This document shows, piece after piece, positions 54,793 through 63,591 of a stretch of DNA of 64,000 bases; the stretch's first letter is position 1; each line of letters opens with the position of its first letter. The DNA is from CAZTHK01 sp964613215. Its GTDB lineage: Bacteria > Krumholzibacteriota > Krumholzibacteriia > Krumholzibacteriales > CAZTHK01. Both the position numbers and the translations under genes were made by a program. The DNA lies in assembly GCA_964613215.1 (NCBI GenBank), contig CAZTHK010000012.1, positions 1 through 64,000 of the forward strand, in the 5' to 3' direction. The notes under the pieces are model-generated. The model was given only the letters and a program-made list of their open reading frames with translations, was not told where the DNA came from and did no database searches.

Positions 54793-54904
54793 GGCCTTTC
54801 TCCCCTTCAACCAGTATCGGCCCCGGCCGGCAGAATATTTTTGTCATTGCCTTTCTGCAACGCGGCAAGAGGTTTATGAATTAGCCGGGTTATTAAAGCA
54901 GATA

Positions 54905-55018
54905 AACATGGGCAGGCCATGACACCTGATCAAACACCAGCTTCGCCCGCCGCCCATCCGGGCGGAGCTCACATTCACCCACGGGCAAGCCAGTAAAACT
55001 CTGCCCTTCGGGTTATCG
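54905..55018 (+). repeat. Multi-hairpin intergenic repeat, copy C
   Basis: Stem 1 is CATGG/CCATG with a short loop. Stem 2 CCGCCC-ATCC-GGGCGG is perfect and identical to copy D. Stem 3 has decayed on its right side. ACTCTGCCCTTCGGGTTAT closes the element. It ends about 55 bases before the start of the next barrel-like gene. Confidence 0.85.
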
Positions 55019-55075
55019 GAGGAACTCCGGAAAGATTTGCTTTCCATTTTTAAATAGTATGTTATCTTTTACTGG

Positions 55076-55708
55076 ATGTCTGCTGCAATCAGAATAAGTT
55101 GTGTCCTGGCGACACTTGTACCTCTGTTATTCTCCCCGGTCAGGGGTGAGGATGTAAAGGGGAGGGAAATGGTAGGGTTAAGAATCGGAGGCCTGAGAAC
55201 CACCGGCCAGATGAGATCCACATTCGGTTCGGGCACCGAACTGGAGCTTCATTTCATAGAGGGGTTAAAACCATGGCTGGGATTGGGGGGGAGCTTCTCC
55301 TCGCATAACTTCGGAGCCTCCAAGGACCGGGACAAGAATATTGAATACACCGGGATGGATACAAAGGTAGACCTGCAGATATACTCGATTACCCTGACCG
55401 TGGTAACCATGGCTCCCTCCTGGAAGAGGATCACCCCCTCCCTGGAGGGCGGATTCGGATTATATACCATAACCACCGTAATCGATGCCGGTATCTTCGA
55501 GGGGAGAAGAACCGACAACCAGCTGGGATTCTACGGAGGCGCCGGTTTCAGGATCAAGCTGACTGAAACCCTCTCCCTGGATGCCAACTTTAAATACCAC
55601 CACGTTCTCTCCGGGGAAACCGACAGGCATCCGGTGTATTTCTACACCGGTGAAGATAGAACAGATATCTTTCAGATAGCAGCCGGAGTGGTAATCTTCA
55701 CCGGTTGA
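55076..55708 (+). CDS. Predicted small beta-barrel outer membrane protein
   Basis: A 210-residue exported protein. The signal peptide (RISCVLATLVPLLFSPVRGEDV) is followed by about eight amphipathic strands (LRIGGLRTTGQM, TELELHFIEGLKPWLGLGGSFS, LQIYSITLTVVTM, PSLEGGFGLYTIT, LGFYGGAGFRIKLTETLSLDANFKY, IFQIAAGVVIF) as in OmpA-like or OmpW-like barrels. The specific family is not recognised. Same strand as and 40 bases upstream of pyrE; the ribosome-binding site is weak. Confidence 0.7.
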   Translation: MSAAIRISCVLATLVPLLFSPVRGEDVKGREMVGLRIGGLRTTGQMRSTFGSGTELELHFIEGLKPWLGLGGSFSSHNFGASKDRDKNIEYTGMDTKVDLQIYSITLTVVTMAPSWKRITPSLEGGFGLYTITTVIDAGIFEGRRTDNQLGFYGGAGFRIKLTETLSLDANFKYHHVLSGETDRHPVYFYTGEDRTDIFQIAAGVVIFTG

Positions 55709-55750
55709 TCTGAATTTCCAGAACCCTGGCCAGAGGAAGGTTTTTGAACT

Positions 55751-56287
55751 ATGAACGAGCGCGAAGAGTTAAAACAGATTCTTACAGACCGGTCGGTGCT
55801 GAAGGGGAATTTTACCCTGGTCTCGGGGAAGAAGAGCAGTTATTACATAAACGGCAAGATGACTACCCTCTATTCCAGGGGGCTTTATCTGGTGGCCAAA
55901 CTTATGCTGGATATGATTGACCGGTATAAGTATGATGCCTTTGGTGGTCCCACCATAGGTGCAGACCCAATAATCGGAGCGCTGCTGACACTTACCTCCC
56001 GGAGGGGAAATATCAAAGAGGGCCTGCTGATCAGGAAAGAGACCAAGGGCCATGGAACCAGAAACCTGGTGGAGGGTAATCTTACCTCCGGCATGAGGGT
56101 GGCACTGCTGGAGGATGTTGCCACCACGGGAGGTTCAATCCTCAAAGCGGCAAAAGAAATAGAAGGGAACGGTGGCAGGGTTGCAGGCCTGTTTACCATT
56201 GTGGACAGGGAGGAGGGGGCCTCAGAAAACATCGCTGAAGCCGGTTATAACTTTAATTCATTATTCAAGATAAGCGAACTGCTTTAA
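55751..56287 (+). CDS. pyrE: Orotate phosphoribosyltransferase
   Basis: Joins orotate to PRPP in pyrimidine synthesis. The 178 residues have the orotate loop (LKGNFTLVSGKKSSYYINGKMTTL), GGPTIGADPIIGAL, the flexible loop lysines (LLIRKETKGHGTRN) and the PRPP signature ALLEDVATTGGSILKAA. Length is at the short end of the family. GGAAGG precedes the ATG. No other pyr gene is near. Confidence 0.96.
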   Translation: MNEREELKQILTDRSVLKGNFTLVSGKKSSYYINGKMTTLYSRGLYLVAKLMLDMIDRYKYDAFGGPTIGADPIIGALLTLTSRRGNIKEGLLIRKETKGHGTRNLVEGNLTSGMRVALLEDVATTGGSILKAAKEIEGNGGRVAGLFTIVDREEGASENIAEAGYNFNSLFKISELL

Positions 56288-56362
56288 TCCACATTCACCG
56301 TTTCAAAATGCAGCTGTGATATCCCGGCCGCTGGATATGAAGATATATTTAAAGGTAGATAC

Positions 56363-56476
56363 TCATGGGAAAGCCCATGGCACTTAATCAGAATACCAGC
56401 TTCGCCCGCCGCCCATCCGGGCGGAGTTCACATTCACCCACGGGCAAGCCAGTGGAACTCTGCCCTGCGGGTTATC
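56363..56476 (+). repeat. Multi-hairpin intergenic repeat, copy D
   Basis: Stem 1 is CATGGG-AAAG-CCCATG, perfect, where copy A has CACGGG/CCCGTG: a C-G to T-A double change. Stem 2 is CCGCCC/GGGCGG. Stem 3 keeps CCAC/GTGG at its base. It lies between the convergent pyrE and LolA-like genes, ending about 12 bases from the latter's stop. Confidence 0.85.
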
Positions 56477-56488
56477 AGACCCGGCGAT

Positions 56489-57298
56489 CTATCTGAATTG
56501 CACCGTTTTTTTAACCTTTTCCTTTTTACCCACTTTGGAAGTATCGCTCACCAGGACAGAGAAGAGGGAATCCGGGAACTCCTCACCGTACCGGATCACC
56601 GGAATGAGATACTCGAAGTATCTTTCCCCCGACATCCAGGCAGTGAACCGGTTGGGAAACCATACTCCCTTCACCTTCCGGTAATCGCCGTAATCCTCCT
56701 GATATACGAAATTGGAATCAGACTGGTTTCTCACCTCCACGTTTCTGAGCAACCACTTTTTCCTGTCCGCCCGTATCTTTACCAGATATTCTCCATCCCT
56801 GTAACTGAGAATGACTTCACCGGGTTCTCCGGATTCATCACCGGTTATCTTCCCCGATTCTCCCCTGTTCAGCAACCACTTCAGAACAAGAGGGAAACGG
56901 TATTTTTGAAGCTCCAGCTCGGTCCCGGGAAGCCGGTCAACCTTTCCAGTACTGTAGAGAAACCGGTATCCCTCCTCCCCGTCATAAACCACTATCTGAA
57001 TATTTACCAGCTGGCCGTCCCTGACCATCATGGTCTTGGTTTTAAGTTTCTGGCCGTTTCTGAATATATCGAAGGGATGGCTCCTGGCCACATTCTTGCT
57101 GGTCAGATCCCTGATGAACCCTCTCCCCACATAATGCTGCAGTTCATCCACCTTCTCTTCGCCGCCGTAGGCCTTGATTATTCTGTCTACCGCCTGTCGA
57201 GGATTATTCACCCTGCCGGAGCAGGAAAAAACAATCAGGGCTGCCGAAAAAATCAGCATCCATCCCGGGGAGATTGCCCTCTTTCCAGCTTGGTTCAT
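56489..57298 (-). CDS. LolA-like outer membrane lipoprotein-sorting family protein
   Basis: A lipoprotein (lipobox IVFSC) of 269 residues. NNPRQAVDRIIKAYGGEEKVDEL and the following half-barrel of beta strands resemble DUF4292/LolA-like proteins (YVGRGFIRDL, FDIFRNGQKLKTKTMM, YLVKIRADRKKWLLRNVEVRNQ, DYRKVKGVWFPNRFTAWMSGE). It probably binds a lipid or lipid-like ligand. Because it carries its own lipid anchor it is not a classical soluble LolA. GGAGG precedes the ATG. It follows sdhB in the other direction, after 140 bases. Confidence 0.78.
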   Translation of the reverse strand: MNQAGKRAISPGWMLIFSAALIVFSCSGRVNNPRQAVDRIIKAYGGEEKVDELQHYVGRGFIRDLTSKNVARSHPFDIFRNGQKLKTKTMMVRDGQLVNIQIVVYDGEEGYRFLYSTGKVDRLPGTELELQKYRFPLVLKWLLNRGESGKITGDESGEPGEVILSYRDGEYLVKIRADRKKWLLRNVEVRNQSDSNFVYQEDYGDYRKVKGVWFPNRFTAWMSGERYFEYLIPVIRYGEEFPDSLFSVLVSDTSKVGKKEKVKKTVQFR

Positions 57299-57439
57299 AT
57301 ATTTCCTCCTTATATCAGCGGCGGCACGGATTATCCACCTTCCGGCTTTCCCTGTAGTTCCGGCCGTCCATCAACACATTCGGCGGGTACATTCTTGCCG
57401 GCCAGAATATCCGGCTTCCTCGGTTATGAAATTACAGTA

Positions 57440-58150
57440 CTATATTTTACTTTTCACCAGTTCCTTCTTCAGCTCCGAAATAGCCTCCGTGGGATTAAGA
57501 TCCTTGGGACAGGCCTCCACACAGTTGAATATGGTATGACATCTCCACAGCCCGTGCTTGTCATCCACGGGCTCCAGATGTTCCCGGGCACCCTCATCCC
57601 TGCTGTCCACCACAAAACGGTATGCCTTCAGCAGGGCATGCGGCCCCACATAACTCTTGTCGGACCAGAAAGAGGGACAGGATGAAGTACAGCAGCCGCA
57701 CAGAATGCATTCGTACAGTCCATCCAGTTTATCCCGCTCCTCCTGACTCTGAAACCTCTCCTGATCTGTGGGCGGGGGAGAATGCGAAATCATATAGGGC
57801 TTGACTGCCATCAGACCTTCCACCATCGAATCGATATCCACAACCAGGTCCTTTATAACAGGATAACCCCTGAGAGGTTCCACTACCACGGTATCTGTCT
57901 TGAGAGCCAGCGTCTGAGTCTCACAGGCCAGACGGTTTACCCCGTTGATGGTCATACCGCAGGAACCACAGATTCCGCTCCTGCAGGAACGCCTGAAGGT
58001 GAGGCTTCCATCCTGCTTCCATTTGACCTGGTTCAGGCAATCCAGAACGGTTTGACCCTTCTCTGCATCCACCTGATATTCCTGAACGTAATGGCCTCTT
58101 CTGTCATCATCCGGATTGAATCTATTTATCCTGAATGTTATCTTCGCCAT
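57440..58150 (-). CDS. sdhB: Succinate dehydrogenase iron-sulfur subunit
   Basis: Carries electrons from SdhA to the quinone site. The 236-residue product has the 2Fe-2S site CRSGICGSCGMTINGVNRLAC and two C-terminal cluster sites CILCGCCTSSCP and CHTIFNCVEACPKDL (4Fe-4S and 3Fe-4S). These match the SdhB/FrdB family. Last gene of the sdhC-sdhD-sdhA-sdhB operon, 13 bases after sdhA; GGAGG precedes its ATG. Confidence 0.96.
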   Translation of the reverse strand: MAKITFRINRFNPDDDRRGHYVQEYQVDAEKGQTVLDCLNQVKWKQDGSLTFRRSCRSGICGSCGMTINGVNRLACETQTLALKTDTVVVEPLRGYPVIKDLVVDIDSMVEGLMAVKPYMISHSPPPTDQERFQSQEERDKLDGLYECILCGCCTSSCPSFWSDKSYVGPHALLKAYRFVVDSRDEGAREHLEPVDDKHGLWRCHTIFNCVEACPKDLNPTEAISELKKELVKSKI

Positions 58151-58163
58151 TTCAGGGCCTCCT

Positions 58164-59951
58164 TTAATACTTTCTTTCCTTGGGCTGGAATCTGGTAATG
58201 ACTACCGGCTTATAATCGAACGTAATCTTCCCATCTTTACGGTAGGCCAGGGTGTGTTTAAGCCACTTCTTATCATCCCTGTCCGGAAAATCAGTCCGGC
58301 TGTGAGCGCCCCTGCTCTCCTCCCTCTCCAGAGCTCCCTTTACAACCACTTCGGCGAAATCGAGCATATGCCCCAGTTCCAGTGTCTCCAGAAGATCATA
58401 ATTAAACCTGTCACTCCGGTCATCCAGCTTCACCCTCTTATAGCGTTCCTTGTATTCATTCAGTTTGTCCAGCATGGTTTTAAGCTTGCCGGCATCCCTG
58501 AATATACCACAGTACTCTGTCATGTTGACTTGCAGGTCTTCCCGGATCTCCACCGCTCTCTGGTCACCATCGGAGGACATATGTTCGTTTACCTTCTGGA
58601 TGGCCTCCTTCGCTGCATCAGGAGGAATGGGATAAAACTCCTCATCCTCGATGAGATCCTTCTTTATGGATTTCCCCGCCCTCCTGCCGAACAGGGAAGC
58701 CTCCAGGAGGGAATTGGTTCCCAGCCTGTTGGCCCCGTGCACACTCACACAGGCACATTCTCCTGCCGCATAGAAACCCTTTACCGGCTTCTCCTTTCCG
58801 TCAGCCAGAACCCTGGAATGGATATCGGTGGGAATGCCCCCCATGGAGTAATGTGCGGTGGGCTGTATGGGGATGGGTTCCTTGACACAATCAACATGCA
58901 GGAACTTCCACGCCAGTTCGTGGATCTGAGGCAACTGCTTCATTATCTTTTCCTCACCCAGGTGCCTCAGATCTATATGCACGTAACTCTCGCCATTTAT
59001 CCCCCGCCCCTCATTTATTTCAGTCTGAATGGAGCGGGAAACCAGATCTCTGGGAGCAAGCTCCATCTTTTCAGGTGCGTATTTCTCCATGAACCGTTCA
59101 CCATCACCATTAAGCAGATATCCGCCTTCACCCCTGGCCCCCTCGGACACCAGAATACCCTGCTTGTACAGTCCGGTAGGATGAAACTGCACAAATTCCA
59201 TATCCTCCACCGGCAGGCCCGCCTTGATTACCAGGCTCAAGCCATCCCCGGTGTTGGCCAGTGCATTGGAAGTAATGTTGAATACCCTTCCGTATCCACC
59301 GGTGCCGAACATCACCGCCCGGGAGTTGAACACATGCAACCCTCCGTTAATTACGTCCCACGCCACTACACCCCGGCATATATCATCCTGGATAATCAGA
59401 GACAGGACATAAAACTCGGAGTAGAAACGGACACCATTCTTAACGCAAATTTCATAAAGATTGTGAAGCAGGGCATGCCCGGTACGGTCGGCGGCATAGC
59501 AGGCTCTGAGCACAGGCCCGCCCCGGCCGAAGTCCTTGGTATGACCACCAAATTTCCGCTGGGCTATCCTCCCCTCTCTGGTTCTGGAAAATGGTGTACC
59601 ATCGTGTTCATATTCCCTTACCACCACCGGAGCTTCCTTTACCAGAATCTCAATAGCATCCTGGTCTCCCAGGTAATCACTCCCCTTTACCGTGTCGAAC
59701 ATATGCCATTCCCAGTGATCCTCTTCCTCATTGGCCAGAGAGGCGGCTATCCCTCCCTGGGCCCCCCCGCTGTGCGACCTGGTGGGAAAAACTTTACTCA
59801 GTACCGCTACATCCAGTTCTCCGGAGGTTTCCACAGCCGCTTTCATTCCGGCCAGGCCGGCACCCACTATCACCACATCATGGTGATGTACACTGTGTAC
59901 CGGTACTCCTTCTACATCATGAATTGATTCGGGATCGGATATTTTAGCCAT
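58164..59951 (-). CDS. sdhA: Succinate dehydrogenase flavoprotein subunit
   Basis: Oxidises succinate to fumarate with covalently bound FAD. The 595-residue product has DVVIVGAGLAGMKAA (FAD), the flavinylation His in TRSHSGGAQGGIAA, substrate-site HPTGLYKQGILVSEGARGEGGYLLN, the active region HYSMGGIPTDI and GANRLGTNSLLEASLFGRRAG. A C-terminal domain ends in DYKPVVITRF. GGGAGG precedes the ATG. It is 3 bases after sdhD. Confidence 0.97.
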   Translation of the reverse strand: MAKISDPESIHDVEGVPVHSVHHHDVVIVGAGLAGMKAAVETSGELDVAVLSKVFPTRSHSGGAQGGIAASLANEEEDHWEWHMFDTVKGSDYLGDQDAIEILVKEAPVVVREYEHDGTPFSRTREGRIAQRKFGGHTKDFGRGGPVLRACYAADRTGHALLHNLYEICVKNGVRFYSEFYVLSLIIQDDICRGVVAWDVINGGLHVFNSRAVMFGTGGYGRVFNITSNALANTGDGLSLVIKAGLPVEDMEFVQFHPTGLYKQGILVSEGARGEGGYLLNGDGERFMEKYAPEKMELAPRDLVSRSIQTEINEGRGINGESYVHIDLRHLGEEKIMKQLPQIHELAWKFLHVDCVKEPIPIQPTAHYSMGGIPTDIHSRVLADGKEKPVKGFYAAGECACVSVHGANRLGTNSLLEASLFGRRAGKSIKKDLIEDEEFYPIPPDAAKEAIQKVNEHMSSDGDQRAVEIREDLQVNMTEYCGIFRDAGKLKTMLDKLNEYKERYKRVKLDDRSDRFNYDLLETLELGHMLDFAEVVVKGALEREESRGAHSRTDFPDRDDKKWLKHTLAYRKDGKITFDYKPVVITRFQPKERKY

Positions 59952-59954
59952 CTG

Positions 59955-60317
59955 TTAACCTCCCGCCTGGAAAGGAAGTATGGTTAGAATTCCCAGGGTA
60001 ACAAAAACTACAGCCGTGACGGAAAGCACTCCGAATATGGTTATCCTCAACCATGGCTGGTGAATATAATCATCCAGCACTATCCATAGGCCATAGAGAC
60101 CATGAAACAGCGCTATTATCAAGAAGGAAATATCTATGGTTTTCCAGAGTGGAGTGGCTACCCGGTCGGCCACTGCGCTGAAATTCAATTCTCCTTCTAT
60201 GAATACATGAAGCCAGATCACATGTATGAACAGAACCACTGCCAGATAAATTCCGCTTATCCTCTGGAATAACCACAGGAGAGCTCCGCCTGACTTGACT
60301 CTATCCTTGTAGTACAT
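59955..60317 (-). CDS. sdhD: Succinate dehydrogenase membrane anchor subunit
   Basis: A 120-residue protein with three membrane helices (about 15-40, 60-82 and 90-115). WLFQRISGIYLAVVLFIHVIW and HGLYGLWIVLDDY carry the His residues that bind heme b in the SdhC/SdhD pair, and the Arg-Ile-Ser motif near the quinone site. GGAG before the ATG. Confidence 0.92.
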   Translation of the reverse strand: MYYKDRVKSGGALLWLFQRISGIYLAVVLFIHVIWLHVFIEGELNFSAVADRVATPLWKTIDISFLIIALFHGLYGLWIVLDDYIHQPWLRITIFGVLSVTAVVFVTLGILTILPFQAGG

Positions 60318-60332
60318 AAGGTTCTCCTTTCA

Positions 60333-60701
60333 CTATCCCAGAAGGCCGAAGTTGGTTGCCATTACAGCACCGATAACAGCCCACGATATCAGCCAGAGAA
60401 CAACAGCCACCAGGAATAGAGCCTTCTGCTTTTCTACCAGAATCCCCATATCGATCAGGGTAACCCTCAGACCGTTAAAAAGATGGTAGAGAATGACTCC
60501 CACCAGTCCAATCTCAAGCGTCTTGAACAGGGGGTTATTAAAAAACTCCATGATGGTGTTGAACTCATCCTTCCCCACAATCATATGATGTATAACCCAG
60601 ATATGGAGAAGCATATAGAATATCAAACCAAGACCGGAAAACCTGTGAAGGATCCAGGCAAAGGTGCCCAGATGTATCCGGTAGTGCTTGATAACCCTCA
60701 T
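60333..60701 (-). CDS. sdhC: Succinate dehydrogenase cytochrome b subunit
   Basis: A 122-residue protein with three membrane helices. LHRFSGLGLIFYMLLHIWVIH (HRxSG signature) and LYHLFNGLRVTLIDMG supply the quinone pocket and heme ligands. First gene of the operon; GGGAGGG stands 5 bases before its ATG. Its promoter is not obvious. Confidence 0.93.
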   Translation of the reverse strand: MRVIKHYRIHLGTFAWILHRFSGLGLIFYMLLHIWVIHHMIVGKDEFNTIMEFFNNPLFKTLEIGLVGVILYHLFNGLRVTLIDMGILVEKQKALFLVAVVLWLISWAVIGAVMATNFGLLG

Positions 60702-60783
60702 AGGGTCCCTCCCATTTAAAAGTCCGGTTCAATGCCCGTCGAACAGCTGCGCCCGCCGGAGAATCTGATGTTACCGGTGGCAC

Positions 60784-60812
60784 TTGAGCTTCATTTCACT
60801 GGAATATATCAT
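60784..60812 (+). promoter_or_regulatory. Sigma70-like promoter in the sdhC-helicase spacer, plus strand
   Basis: TTGAGC (60784-60789) and TATCAT (60807-60812) lie 17 bases apart. No plus-strand gene follows; a strong terminator ends the region about 210 bases downstream. Confidence 0.4.
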
Positions 60813-60818
60813 AATGGC

Positions 60819-61026
60819 AGTACCCCGTCAATCAAAGCCGCCACTAATTATTACCGGATAAGGATGGAAAGATTCATTCCGGCCCTGCAGCTCCCCCGCT
60901 TTTACTAAAGCCTGCCTCCTGAATGCCGAATATGTATTACAGCAAGAGCAGTTTACTGCAATTCTCCCCGGCCTTTAACGAGGTTAGAAATCAGCCAGCC
61001 ATGAGGGGGGAATTGCAGTTTTTTTT
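60819..61026 (+). ncRNA. Candidate small RNA of about 205 nt
   Basis: Proposed from a promoter-like pair at 60784-60812 and a strong intrinsic terminator ending at 61026 inside a 420-base gap flanked only by minus-strand genes. No open frame with a ribosome-binding site is seen. Two sequences, 60885-60897 (CTGCAGCTCCCCC) and 60956-60969, can each pair with the terminator's 3' arm, so two folds are possible. It does not resemble RNase P, tmRNA, SRP or 6S RNA as I know them. Confidence 0.4.
60956..61026 (+). terminator. Strong plus-strand intrinsic terminator
   Basis: CTGCAATTCTCCCC (60956-60969) pairs with GGGGGGAATTGCAG (61005-61018), 13 Watson-Crick pairs and one G-T, around a 35-base loop. 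Eight T follow at 61019-61026. On the minus strand there is no T-run after the hairpin. Confidence 0.75.
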
Positions 61027-61122
61027 CAAGTCCTCGCCCGGGCCGAAATTACACCTGTATCCACCCCATCCATTTATCTCTCTCCCTGTCTCAATCTCCG
61101 GATTACCGGCCGGATAATTACA

Positions 61123-63546
61123 CTAACCCTTATGCAGGCTTCTCCTCAGTTTTACCTCCAGTTCAGGAGGAAGTGGTTTTATTTCAGGGCGCTCGATTTC
61201 CGGCTCAGCGCGGGAATGATCCAGGGGTGCGGGGATATAAGGCTCCTTCTCCAGGATGAGATGAAGTATTACCAGGGCGGCCTCCTTGTCCGGTATCATA
61301 CCCCTTCCCCCTGTGTCGGGATCAGCCTGGGAAAAGGGGGGAATGGGGGAACCCACGCAGGAGGGACATCCGTGTTCACAATCGCACGATTGAATCAGTT
61401 CCAGCGCCGCCTCCATAATCTGATCCGCCAGATCATATGACTTCAGAGCGAACCCCAATCCGCCCGGATACTTGTCATAAATAAACAGGGCCGGTCCCCC
61501 GGTAGATCGTGAATTTACTGTGGTGCCGATATCCAGGGGATCACACATCACAAACAGGGGAGCCACCTCCCTGAGCACATTGGACAGGCCCAGCATTCCT
61601 TCTCCCGGGACCCGGCCGTGCTTTCTCACCTCCCGGTGTATCTCTGCAGGAGGAACTATCCAGGTACCCGCGGTTTCCAGAATCTGGGGAGGGAGGTCGC
61701 ATTTACCGAAACCTATGGAATCCCTGCTCCCGAATTTAATCTTCCTGAACATGAAGGTCAGATCGGTCACCGAGACATCTCCGAACCCCATCCTGCTGAT
61801 TCTCCAATCCCTGTTCTTCTCCTCCCGGTCGATCTTTACCTGTACCTCCGTAATCGACTGGGTGTAGTAATCCACGTTGGTCTTTTCCACCAGAGCGATT
61901 TTCTTTTCGGTGTCCATCTCTTTAACAAAGTAGGTCTCTGCCTCGTGCAGATATATTGCCTGCGGATGCACCTGCTGGAAAGCGCTGGCTTCATCTATGG
62001 TCCCGATAACCCTCTCGACATCGGTAACATCCATAATGGTGTAAGTATCGGGTGATATATTCCTCAGGCTTACATCTGCGCTGGGATACCCCCTGCCACA
62101 CCAGAACCAGCTCCCTTTAACAAAATTAAGCTCCCTCTCGTCCTCCAGAATCTGAGCAATGGCCGGGGCATACTCTCCCCACTCCCTGACCTCATCTGCT
62201 TTGAGGGGAAGCTCAAATGCAGCTGCTCTGAGCTGACCCAGCAGTATGTGGGGATTCTGCTGATCTATTATCGCATTTTCCGGCGATCTCCCGAAGAAAT
62301 ACTCCGGATACCTGACCAGGTACTGATCCAGCGGCGTATTATGGGATATCAGGAAGACTACCGACGCCTCGCTTCCCCTTCCCGCCCGTCCCGCCTGCTG
62401 CCAGGTGGAGGCGATGCTTCCGGGATAACCTACTATCACGGAGGCCTCAAGCTCCCCCACATCTATCCCCAGCTCCAGGGCGTTGGTACTGATAACCGCC
62501 TTCAACTCCCCGTTAAAAAGACGTTTCTCTATCTCCCGCCTCTCGGCGGGAAGGTACCCGCCCCGGTAGGGGTGAACTGAATCACCCAGAGAGGAGCGCT
62601 TCTCATTCAGGGCTTCCCGGGTGTATCGTGTGATAACTTCGCTCACCACCCTGGCCCTGACAAAGGTTATAGTCTGAACATTATCCATCACCAGCCTGGT
62701 AACCAGCTGAGCTGCTTCTATATTGGAGGATCTCCTCTCCATCCCGGTTATATCCAGGGTGGGGGGGTTCCACAGGATGAACCGCTTTCTGCCCCGGGGC
62801 GAACCATCCCTGGTAATTACCTTTACCTCTCTCCCCATAAGCCTGCCGGCATGTTCACCGGGGTTGGCGATGGTGGCCGAAGAGGCGGCAAATACCGGAT
62901 CGCTGCCATAGTGGCTGCATATCCGGGATAATCTGTGAATAACATTGGCCACATGCGAGCCGAATATGCCCCTGTAGATATGTATCTCGTCTATCACCAC
63001 AAACTTAAGCCGGGAGAAGAAGGAAGCCCATTTGGCATGATTGGGAAGTATACCGGAGTGGAGCATATCCGGATTGGTCAGAAGAATTCTGGCTTTCTCC
63101 CTGAGTTTTCTTCTCAGGGATGTGGGGGTATCACCATCGTAGGTTCCCGCTTCGAACCGGAACCCTTCCCTGTTATTATACCTTTTGAGCACTCTGAGCT
63201 GGTCCTGGGCCAGGGCCTTGGTGGGAAAGATATACAGGGCGGTACCCTCCGGGTTACCCAGCAGTTCCTCCAGAACGGGAGCGTTGTAGCAGAGGGTTTT
63301 ACCGCTGGCAGTCGATGTTACCATAACTATACTGTTGCCCTCCCTCAGTTCCTTTATGGATTCGGCCTGATGGATGTACAATTTCTCTATGCCATCCTCG
63401 GCCATGGCCCTGCGAAGTTCCGGCGGAAGAGGGGGCTTGAGTTCTCCGTACCTGGCTTTTCTCTTTTCTATATCCCGGGTATGGACAATCTGGTCGCGGT
63501 AAAAGTCCTCCACCGATATCTTCCGCAGAAATTTCTCTACCTCCAA
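61123..63546 (-). CDS. mrfA: DEAD/DEAH helicase with DUF1998 (MrfA/YprA family)
   Basis: Superfamily 2 helicase of 807 residues. Helicase core 1 has Walker A VTSTASGKTLCYNAP, DEIH box VVIDEIHIYRG and ASSATIANP. Core 2 has ISTNALELGIDVG and WQQAGRAGRGSEASV. The C-terminal DUF1998-like part has the zinc-binding cysteines CDCEHGCPSCVG. In Bacillus subtilis MrfA acts with the exonuclease MrfB in repair of mitomycin C damage. The TTG at 63546 follows GGGAGGAG. An RNase H-like exonuclease gene lies directly upstream, 45 bases away. Confidence 0.88.
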   Translation of the reverse strand: MEVEKFLRKISVEDFYRDQIVHTRDIEKRKARYGELKPPLPPELRRAMAEDGIEKLYIHQAESIKELREGNSIVMVTSTASGKTLCYNAPVLEELLGNPEGTALYIFPTKALAQDQLRVLKRYNNREGFRFEAGTYDGDTPTSLRRKLREKARILLTNPDMLHSGILPNHAKWASFFSRLKFVVIDEIHIYRGIFGSHVANVIHRLSRICSHYGSDPVFAASSATIANPGEHAGRLMGREVKVITRDGSPRGRKRFILWNPPTLDITGMERRSSNIEAAQLVTRLVMDNVQTITFVRARVVSEVITRYTREALNEKRSSLGDSVHPYRGGYLPAERREIEKRLFNGELKAVISTNALELGIDVGELEASVIVGYPGSIASTWQQAGRAGRGSEASVVFLISHNTPLDQYLVRYPEYFFGRSPENAIIDQQNPHILLGQLRAAAFELPLKADEVREWGEYAPAIAQILEDERELNFVKGSWFWCGRGYPSADVSLRNISPDTYTIMDVTDVERVIGTIDEASAFQQVHPQAIYLHEAETYFVKEMDTEKKIALVEKTNVDYYTQSITEVQVKIDREEKNRDWRISRMGFGDVSVTDLTFMFRKIKFGSRDSIGFGKCDLPPQILETAGTWIVPPAEIHREVRKHGRVPGEGMLGLSNVLREVAPLFVMCDPLDIGTTVNSRSTGGPALFIYDKYPGGLGFALKSYDLADQIMEAALELIQSCDCEHGCPSCVGSPIPPFSQADPDTGGRGMIPDKEAALVILHLILEKEPYIPAPLDHSRAEPEIERPEIKPLPPELEVKLRRSLHKG

Positions 63547-63591
63547 GTCAACTCCTCCCTCTTTCCGGCAAACTCTTCCTCCGGTCTCATC

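Noticed and set aside
25618..56476. The dispersed hairpin repeats considered as a CRISPR array
   Set aside because: Copies are kilobases apart, not evenly spaced by unique spacers, and internal hairpins differ by compensatory changes.
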